Shown piece after piece: positions 7,663 through 12,113 of a stretch of 12,113 bases of DNA (its first letter is position 1; every line of letters begins with the position of its first letter). Where the stretch lies: positions 1 to 12,113 of the forward strand of contig JAHZJZ010000032.1 in the NCBI GenBank assembly GCA_022600655.1. The letters are read 5' to 3'. The position numbers and the translations under genes are program-made. The notes under the pieces were generated by a model. That model saw only the letters and a program-made list of their open reading frames with translations. It had not been told where the DNA came from and ran no database searches. The DNA is from Campylobacterota bacterium. Lineage in GTDB: Bacteria; Campylobacterota; Campylobacteria; Campylobacterales; Sulfurovaceae.

Positions 7663-9744
7663 ATGTTGTTTGGTGTAGTGCTTGAACCCGCAATATCCTT
7701 GATGAATAAATTAACATTTAAAGCTAAGATTATACTCTCTATCTCTTTGCTCTTTACACTACTTCTGCTCCCTTCACATAATATCATCGTGAACTATTGG
7801 AATCAACAATCACTGCTTGACAATCAACTGAACAGTTTAGAGTTATCGGAAAAGGTAGAGGCTACTGAACATCAAATGATGATTATCAAAGCACAAAAAG
7901 AGCTAAAAAAACAGCTTTTTCTTTTTGTTTTAGGTTTTATTATTATTGTATTTGTTTCCTTATATCTTATTAGTGCTTTTTATTATTCTCTGGTAGAGAG
8001 TCTCAAGAAATTGGAAGTAGCCTCTAATGAGATTGCTTCGGGAAAGACTAAAATTCATCTTCAGTCAGATGTTAATGATGAGATAGGTAATGCACTCTAT
8101 GCCTTTAATACTATGAGTCAAGAGCTTACAAAGAATCTCTCTTTTTTGGATGGTTATAAGATGGCGATTGATGAGACAAGTATCGTCTCTAAAACAGATA
8201 AAAGAGGCGTTATAACCTATGTTAATCAGCTTTTTTGTGATGTTTCTGGTTACTCTAAAGAGGAGTTAATGGGTCGTCCACATAGTATTATTCGTCATCC
8301 TGATATGCCTAAAGAGGCTTTTCATGATATGTGGAAGAGCATACAAAATAAAAAAGTATGGAAAGGGGTAGTTAAAAATAGGAAAAAAAATGGAGACTAC
8401 TACATTGTTGATGCGACCATTCTTCCTATTCTTGATAGTGAAGATAATATTATAGAGTATGTTGCTGTTAGGCATGATATTACAGAGTTTGAAAAAAGTA
8501 AAGAGGAGTTGGCTAAGCACAAAGTTGATTTTCTTACAGGGTTACCCAATAAAAGTAGACTTTTAGATGATTTAACAAGCACAGCAAAACCAATTCTTCT
8601 CTATCTTAATATTGATGACTTTATGAAACTTAATGACTTTTATGGAAGTAGGGTTGGTGATAAAGTTTTGATTCATATGGCTGAACTTTTAGATACCATA
8701 GCCAAAGATCTAGGTTGCCAAGCCTACCGAATTTATAATGATGAGTTTTTACTGCTTTGTGAAGATGGAGGGAGTGCAAATCTCAGTAACTATAAAGAGG
8801 TTCTAAAAGAGATTATTAATGATATTGAAGAGAGTACCATTGATTGTGATGCACCCTCTTGTATTAGTTTTACGGTTAGTGGAGGAATCTCCTCTTATCT
8901 TTTAGATAGTGACTCTGAAAACCTTGCACTCTATGCAAGTAATGCATGTTATATGGCAAAACTCCAACATAAAAAACTTCTAATTTATAGCCATGAGATG
9001 CGAAATGAAGAGGACTATGCTAAAAATATTGCTTGGATTAAAAAGATTAAAAGAGCCATTATTCACAACAATTTTGTTCCCTATTTTCAACCTATTATTG
9101 ATAACACTACAGGTAGAGTGGTTAAGTATGAGGCATTGGTACGAATGTTAGATGATGGAGGTCGGGTTATCTCCCCATTTTTCTTTTTAGAGATTGCTAA
9201 AAGAGCAAAACTCTACTCTAAAATTACACGTGTGGTGTTAGATAAAACCTTAGAGAAGTTTAAGACGCATCCAGAGTATGAGTGTTCTATTAATTTAAGT
9301 ACCGAAGATATTGTTGATAAAGAGACGCGTAGCTATATTTATCAAAAACTTGAACACTATCCTCATCCCGATAAGATTGTTTTTGAAATTACAGAATCTG
9401 AAGAGATCACAGATTTTAATATTGTTAATGATTTTATTAAAAAGGTGCGTACTTTTGGTGTTCAAATCTCTATAGATGATTTTGGTACAGGGTATGCCAA
9501 CTTTGAATATATACTGAACCTAGATGTTGACTATATTAAAATTGATGGAAGCTTGATTAAAAATATTGATACAGATGAAGAGTCACGGATTATTACTGAA
9601 GCGATTATCGCTTTTTCTAAAAAGTTAGGAACCAAAACCATTGTGGAGTATGTTCACAACAGAGAGGTTTATCATGAGGTAGTAGCCCTAGGAGCTGACT
9701 ACTCTCAAGGTTACTACATTGGAAAGCCACAGGCATCTATTTAA
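7663..9744 (+). CDS. Membrane c-di-GMP protein: HAMP, Aer-type PAS, degenerate GGDEF, intact EAL
   Basis: A 693-residue inner-membrane signalling protein. TM1 (about 21-37) and TM2 (about 84-106) flank a short helical periplasmic segment. HAMP (about 104-158) is followed by PAS (about 166-275), GGDEF (about 282-445) and EAL (about 455-690). The PAS carries RHPDMPKEAF (from residue 211) and VKNRKKNGDYY, almost the Aer aerotaxis PAS that binds FAD; Aer has Trp in KNGDHYW where this has Ile248. The GGDEF signature is YNDEF (358-362), the metal-ligand Asp of DxDxF is Asn316, and no RxxD inhibitory site precedes it, so cyclase activity is unlikely. EAL residues are kept: Glu490, INLS, EITES, Asp605-Asp606, KID, Glu662, Gln682; EGVE reads EYVH. 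The likely role is a redox-responsive c-di-GMP phosphodiesterase. The start is supported by AAGAAAGGG 5 bases upstream; the internal ATG at 7702 has no such site. Confidence 0.93.
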   Translation: MLFGVVLEPAISLMNKLTFKAKIILSISLLFTLLLLPSHNIIVNYWNQQSLLDNQLNSLELSEKVEATEHQMMIIKAQKELKKQLFLFVLGFIIIVFVSLYLISAFYYSLVESLKKLEVASNEIASGKTKIHLQSDVNDEIGNALYAFNTMSQELTKNLSFLDGYKMAIDETSIVSKTDKRGVITYVNQLFCDVSGYSKEELMGRPHSIIRHPDMPKEAFHDMWKSIQNKKVWKGVVKNRKKNGDYYIVDATILPILDSEDNIIEYVAVRHDITEFEKSKEELAKHKVDFLTGLPNKSRLLDDLTSTAKPILLYLNIDDFMKLNDFYGSRVGDKVLIHMAELLDTIAKDLGCQAYRIYNDEFLLLCEDGGSANLSNYKEVLKEIINDIEESTIDCDAPSCISFTVSGGISSYLLDSDSENLALYASNACYMAKLQHKKLLIYSHEMRNEEDYAKNIAWIKKIKRAIIHNNFVPYFQPIIDNTTGRVVKYEALVRMLDDGGRVISPFFFLEIAKRAKLYSKITRVVLDKTLEKFKTHPEYECSINLSTEDIVDKETRSYIYQKLEHYPHPDKIVFEITESEEITDFNIVNDFIKKVRTFGVQISIDDFGTGYANFEYILNLDVDYIKIDGSLIKNIDTDEESRIITEAIIAFSKKLGTKTIVEYVHNREVYHEVVALGADYSQGYYIGKPQASI

Positions 9745-9750
9745 AGAGTT

Positions 9751-10071
9751 CTACTGCCATTTAAGACAAGAGAAAACTCCTTTTTCTATACAGCTATAGG
9801 TGGTGCAAGAGGCTTTTTCTTTGCCTATACGGGTACAGGTGTTGCATCCATCAGACCATGAAAAACAACTTGCGGGTACATTAGCAGCAATATTTTTGAT
9901 GGCTGTTGGTTCAATAATTTGGGGTACTGGGGTAGGTATTACTTTAGGTTCAGATATCTCTTGAACTGTGACAGGAGTATTGGTAGTAGTAACTTGGGCG
10001 ATGGATTCACTTTTGTTACTACAACCTACACTTAGTAGTATGAGTAGAGTCGCTATAATCGATTTTATCAT
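9751..10071 (-). CDS. Small Cys-rich lipoprotein, unknown function
   Basis: A 106-residue predicted lipoprotein. The signal peptide MIKSIIATLLILLSVGC ends in a lipobox (LSVG-Cys17) for lipidation by Lgt/Lsp. Then comes a Thr/Pro/Val-rich linker (about residues 18-65) and a compact C-terminal module with six Cys (CFSWSDGCNTCTR, then three more Cys before the final KWQ), probably three disulfides or a metal site. I chose the ATG at 10069-10071 because AAGGA lies about 6 bases upstream and the signal peptide begins there; an in-frame ATG at 10158 would add 29 residues encoded across the neighbouring REP-like repeat. The stop lies 6 bp from the convergent EAL-protein stop. I recall similar SW-x-DGCNTC modules in uncharacterised proteobacterial proteins, but no function. 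Confidence 0.8.
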   Translation of the reverse strand: MIKSIIATLLILLSVGCSNKSESIAQVTTTNTPVTVQEISEPKVIPTPVPQIIEPTAIKNIAANVPASCFSWSDGCNTCTRIGKEKASCTTYSCIEKGVFSCLKWQ

Positions 10072-10105
10072 GTGTTTCCTTTTTATTAGATATCTTACAA
10101 AACTA

Positions 10106-10156
10106 GGAACCGATGGCTTTAGCCTCGTTATGTTCGGGACTAAAGTCTCCGATTCC
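10106..10156. repeat. Second REP-like inverted hairpin pair
   Basis: Two 24-nt arms (10106-10129 and 10133-10156) are diverged inverted copies, matching at 16 of 24 positions, with outer GGAA/TTCC and inner CTTTAG/CTAAAG shared. Each arm folds alone: 10111-10127 is CGA, bulged T, GGC, loop TTTA, GCC, TCG; 10134-10152 is TCGGGAC, loop TAAA, GTC, bulged T, CCGA. Bulged hairpins of about 20 nt in an inverted pair match REP/BIME architecture. The sequence is unrelated to the element at 4868-4946. It lies between mutY and the upstream side of the Cys-rich lipoprotein; no T-tract follows. Confidence 0.65.
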
Positions 10157-10219
10157 AAATGAGTTTTGCAAGAAGTTTATGGTAATGGTTTTAAATCATA
10201 CAGTAAAAGCGATGAAAAA

Positions 10220-11200
10220 CTATTGAAGATGTTTTTGTAAAAGTGCTAAAGCTTTTCTGTCAGCTCCACTTAGTGCTAAATCATCTATCTCCTTGATGTG
10301 AAACCATTGCATTTCAGTAGAAGGAGTACTTTTAGATAATGAAACCTCTGCTTCAAGGCTAAAGTGTGTGTAGTGATGGGTAAAACTCCCAAGATGTGTT
10401 GAGTATGGATGTTCAGAACTATTAAGTTCTTCTTGGGGAAATGCCCATAGACCATGCAGTAGACGGGTTTGGTTTTGACTCAGTGCATATTGCTTGTTTG
10501 TATTTAAGTGGATTAGTATCTGTTTATTTCGGGTGGGTTTTTTCTTTTTACTTTTTTTGCTAGGATACTGCTCGGGGCTATCTTTTCCTTGACACATAGA
10601 GGCTAGTGGACAAGTTCCACAAAGAGGATTTTTATGTCTACAGACCATAGCCCCAATATCCATAAGGGTCTGGTTATAGATATAGGCATTGTTGCTATCA
10701 AAAAGTTCATAAGCCTTCTCCCACAGCATCTTATCGTTACACTTTTCAATGGCAAAAAAACGGTACAAAATACGTTTCACATTGGCATCAAGTATGGGTA
10801 GAGGTCTTTGAAAGGCAAAACAAGCAACAGCATGAGCTGTGGACTTGCCTATACCAGGTAGAGCTTCAAGCTCTTGTTCTGTAGAGGGTAGTTCTCCCTG
10901 AGATAGTTGGGCTGTTTTGTGTAAGTTTCTAGCACGACTATAGTAACCCAGCCCCTCCCAAGCTTTTAAAATCTCATCTTGATGAGCATGGGCTACATCA
11001 CCCAGTGTTGGAAATTTTTCTAAAAATGGGAAGTAAAATCGTTCTAAAACGGTTTTAACTTGGGTCTGTTGTAGCATGATTTCGCTCAGATAAATTTTAT
11101 AGGGATTTTGTGTATTTCTCCACGGAAGCGTGACTCTTCCTTGCTCTTGATACCATGATAAAATATTTTTATGAAGGAGCGTATAGATATTAGAAGACAT
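10220..11200 (-). CDS. mutY: A/G-specific adenine glycosylase MutY
   Basis: Base-excision repair enzyme that removes adenine mispaired with 8-oxoguanine. The 326 residues begin with the glycosylase domain: LPWR, catalytic Glu40 in SEIMLQQTQ, the helix-hairpin-helix LPGIGKSTAHAV, and catalytic Asp138 in LDANVKR. The [4Fe-4S] loop has Cys187, Cys194, Cys197 and Cys203 in the canonical C-x6-C-x2-C-x5-C spacing. A Lys-rich linker (about 212-224) leads to a NUDIX-like C-terminal domain with GLWAFPQEE. Its 8-oxoG-reading FSH loop appears here as Tyr277-Thr-His279 within THHYTH. Length is near the usual 350. The ATG at 11198-11200 has no recognisable Shine-Dalgarno site, but the next Met (in IMLQQTQ) would delete the catalytic Glu. 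The gene lies downstream of a lipoprotein gene with a perfect hairpin between them. Confidence 0.96.
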   Translation of the reverse strand: MSSNIYTLLHKNILSWYQEQGRVTLPWRNTQNPYKIYLSEIMLQQTQVKTVLERFYFPFLEKFPTLGDVAHAHQDEILKAWEGLGYYSRARNLHKTAQLSQGELPSTEQELEALPGIGKSTAHAVACFAFQRPLPILDANVKRILYRFFAIEKCNDKMLWEKAYELFDSNNAYIYNQTLMDIGAMVCRHKNPLCGTCPLASMCQGKDSPEQYPSKKSKKKKPTRNKQILIHLNTNKQYALSQNQTRLLHGLWAFPQEELNSSEHPYSTHLGSFTHHYTHFSLEAEVSLSKSTPSTEMQWFHIKEIDDLALSGADRKALALLQKHLQ

Positions 11201-11214
11201 GGTTTAAAAGTTAT

Positions 11215-11240
11215 TTATCCCAAAAATAAATTTGGGATAA
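11215..11240 (-). terminator. Perfect 10-bp hairpin between lipoprotein gene and mutY
   Basis: TTATCCCAAA (11215-11224) pairs perfectly with TTTGGGATAA (11231-11240) around a 6-nt loop. It starts 8 bp after the upstream lipoprotein stop and ends 14 nt before the mutY ATG. On the minus strand it is followed by ATAACTTTTA, a poor T-tract, so termination may be weak. It could instead act in the mutY leader. Confidence 0.45.
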
Positions 11241-11248
11241 GTCTTATA

Positions 11249-12010
11249 TTAGTAAGTGTGATGATATAGTGTATGGTGATACTGTTCATATACACACTCT
11301 TTTTCAGAAGCTGTATCGTTAATGACATCTGGGTCTTGACTGGTAATACAGTCATTGTCAATGGTTGCAATATGCCCTAGCTCTTTTTGCAGATAGATAT
11401 AAGAGGTATTATCTTTAGATTCAATGGTGCCATTCTCATAGGTTACGGCATCAACATACTCAACATCAACTTGTGTATCAACAATGGTTTTGGTGGTACA
11501 TTTGAGTTTAACAATATCGTGGTTCTCATCATAGTTTTCATATTGGTAAAAATAGATGGTATACTCATTAAGAATACTCTCAAATATACACGTCTCCTCT
11601 AGTTTGGTTGTCTGTTCACCTACTTGTTGTGAACCTACGGTAAGAATATCGGTAATGTCTCTCTGTACATACTCTATAACGGTATCACCTACACGTGCAT
11701 GTCTTGTCATGATTTTAGTTCGGTTTTTATCCCCTATCAGTTGTAAATTAATCTCATCGTTACTATAGGTTACAATCTGAGTTGGGCTTCCATCAACCTT
11801 AGTGGTTACCGTATTTGAGCCTATAGTAATGGTCTCTGTATAATCATTATGGTCAATATCAATATCTTCTTTCTGAACCTCAGTATACTCTTTTGTCATA
11901 TTCATTTGAGGTAGGTATTGAACCAAGTCAACTCTCTCCCCACTCTTACTGTTTGAACCACATCCAGCCAGAGTGAGTATAACTACTATTGGTAACCATA
12001 ACTTATTCAT
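11249..12010 (-). CDS. Lipoprotein, unknown function
   Basis: A 253-residue predicted lipoprotein. The signal peptide MNKLWLPIVVILTLAGC has a clear lipobox (LAGC) followed by a Ser/Gly linker. The mature part is rich in Thr, Asp and Tyr and reads as consecutive beta strands (for example TETITIGSNTVTTKV and DTQVDVEYVDAVTYENG), suggesting an extracytoplasmic beta-rich fold. Four further Cys (in ETCIF, KLKCTT, NDCIT and KECVY) could form two disulfides. The C-terminus is a short His/Tyr repeat, YHHTLYHHTY. I do not recognise the family. The start at 12008-12010 is chosen because AGGAG ends 8 bases upstream; the in-frame ATG at 12016 is only 2 bases from that site, and the longer frame to 12067 would put 19 repeat-encoded residues before the signal peptide. 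It is upstream of mutY with 48 bp between them. Confidence 0.78.
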   Translation of the reverse strand: MNKLWLPIVVILTLAGCGSNSKSGERVDLVQYLPQMNMTKEYTEVQKEDIDIDHNDYTETITIGSNTVTTKVDGSPTQIVTYSNDEINLQLIGDKNRTKIMTRHARVGDTVIEYVQRDITDILTVGSQQVGEQTTKLEETCIFESILNEYTIYFYQYENYDENHDIVKLKCTTKTIVDTQVDVEYVDAVTYENGTIESKDNTSYIYLQKELGHIATIDNDCITSQDPDVINDTASEKECVYEQYHHTLYHHTY

Positions 12011-12113
12011 AATCATTACTCCTAAGACCATTTCCTCTTTTGAACCCATCAGTCCTCTTGAACCCATTACCCCTCTTGAACCAATTACCCCGAAGGCCGT
12101 AACCTTTATTGAA
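12003..12113 (-). CDS. Possible 3' end of an upstream gene, partial
   Basis: On the minus strand a frame is open from the window edge to TAA at 12005-12003, overlapping the first 8 bases of the lipoprotein gene. It encodes 36 residues of basic, Gly/Asn/Phe-rich hexapeptide repeats such as GNWFKR, GNGFKR and TDGFKR, ending in SNDYE. The short stop/start overlap is typical of operon neighbours. A second frame across the repeat is also open and continues into the lipoprotein, so coding is plausible but unproven. Confidence 0.3.
   Translation of the reverse strand, partial: FNKGYGLRGNWFKRGNGFKRTDGFKRGNGLRSNDYE
12019..12023 (-). promoter_or_regulatory. Ribosome binding site that decides the lipoprotein start
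   Basis: AGGAG lies 8 nt before the ATG at 12010 but only 2 nt before the ATG at 12016, favouring the former. It forms the end of the last unit of the 18-bp repeat array. Confidence 0.6.
12019..12090 (-). repeat. Tandem array of four 18-bp units
   Basis: Read on the minus strand from 12090, the units are GGGTAATTGGTTCAAGAG, GGGTAATGGGTTCAAGAG, GACTGATGGGTTCAAAAG and AGGAAATGGTCTTAGGAG. Against the second unit they match at 17, 14 and 12 of 18 positions, so the array decays toward the lipoprotein gene. The period is a multiple of three and two of the three frames have no stop across it. Confidence 0.8.

Noticed and set aside
8266..8582. Minus-strand open frames opposite the PAS/GGDEF region
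   Set aside because: They overlap conserved domains of the real gene on the other strand and show no features of their own.
10069..10158. Longer start (ATG at 10158) for the Cys-rich lipoprotein
   Set aside because: It would place 29 residues translated from the REP-like repeat before a clear lipoprotein signal peptide, whereas the ATG at 10069-10071 has a good ribosome binding site.
12011..12067. Longer start (ATG at 12067) for the lipoprotein gene
   Set aside because: The added residues are tandem-repeat translation ahead of a normal signal peptide; AGGAG spacing points to 12010.
12019..12090. CRISPR array
   Set aside because: The 18-bp units are directly adjacent with no unique spacers and there are no cas genes.

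Overview
The window is AT-rich, densely packed bacterial DNA. Short Shine-Dalgarno sites of the AAAGGA type, a promoter recognisable mainly by its TATAAT box, and the mix of envelope and signalling genes suggest a free-living Campylobacterota relative (Sulfurimonas/Sulfurovum-like). That placement is an inference from style, as there is no rRNA or other marker here.

Layout. (1) 2-2812 (+): the 3' part of a membrane-bound hybrid sensor histidine kinase whose start lies outside the window; it has one canonical and two degenerate receiver domains. (2) 2809-7357 (-): a three-gene envelope operon, read right to left: a 12-TM RND/MMPL-type permease, a periplasmic LolA-like carrier, and a DUF1302-like outer-membrane barrel. 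Together they look like an inner membrane to periplasm to outer membrane route for a lipid or other hydrophobic cargo. A REPIN-like element (two inverted REP hairpins with GTAG feet) sits inside the operon, between permease and carrier. (3) 7358-7662: a 305-bp divergent control region. It has a good candidate promoter (TTGATA-18-TATAAT) for the envelope operon, with a 19-bp dyad lying in the -35/-10 spacer and running into the -10 box, and a TATAAT box for the gene on the other side. (4) 7663-9744 (+): a membrane c-di-GMP protein with HAMP, an Aer-type (probably FAD-binding) PAS, a degenerate GGDEF and an intact EAL domain, so probably a redox-responsive phosphodiesterase. (5) 9751-10071 (-): a small Cys-rich lipoprotein of unknown function. 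(6) 10106-10156: a second REP-like inverted hairpin pair, different from the first. (7) 10220-11200 (-): mutY, the A/G-specific adenine glycosylase. (8) 11249-12010 (-): a lipoprotein of unknown function, preceded by a degenerating 18-bp tandem repeat (12019-12090) that may be the 3' end of another coding sequence running off the window.

The most interesting items are the transport operon with an acidic GFEEE motif shared between permease and barrel, the two different REP-type elements, the Aer-PAS/EAL architecture, and the 18-bp repeat array that ends in a ribosome binding site. No CRISPR array, tRNA, rRNA, transposase or prophage gene was seen.
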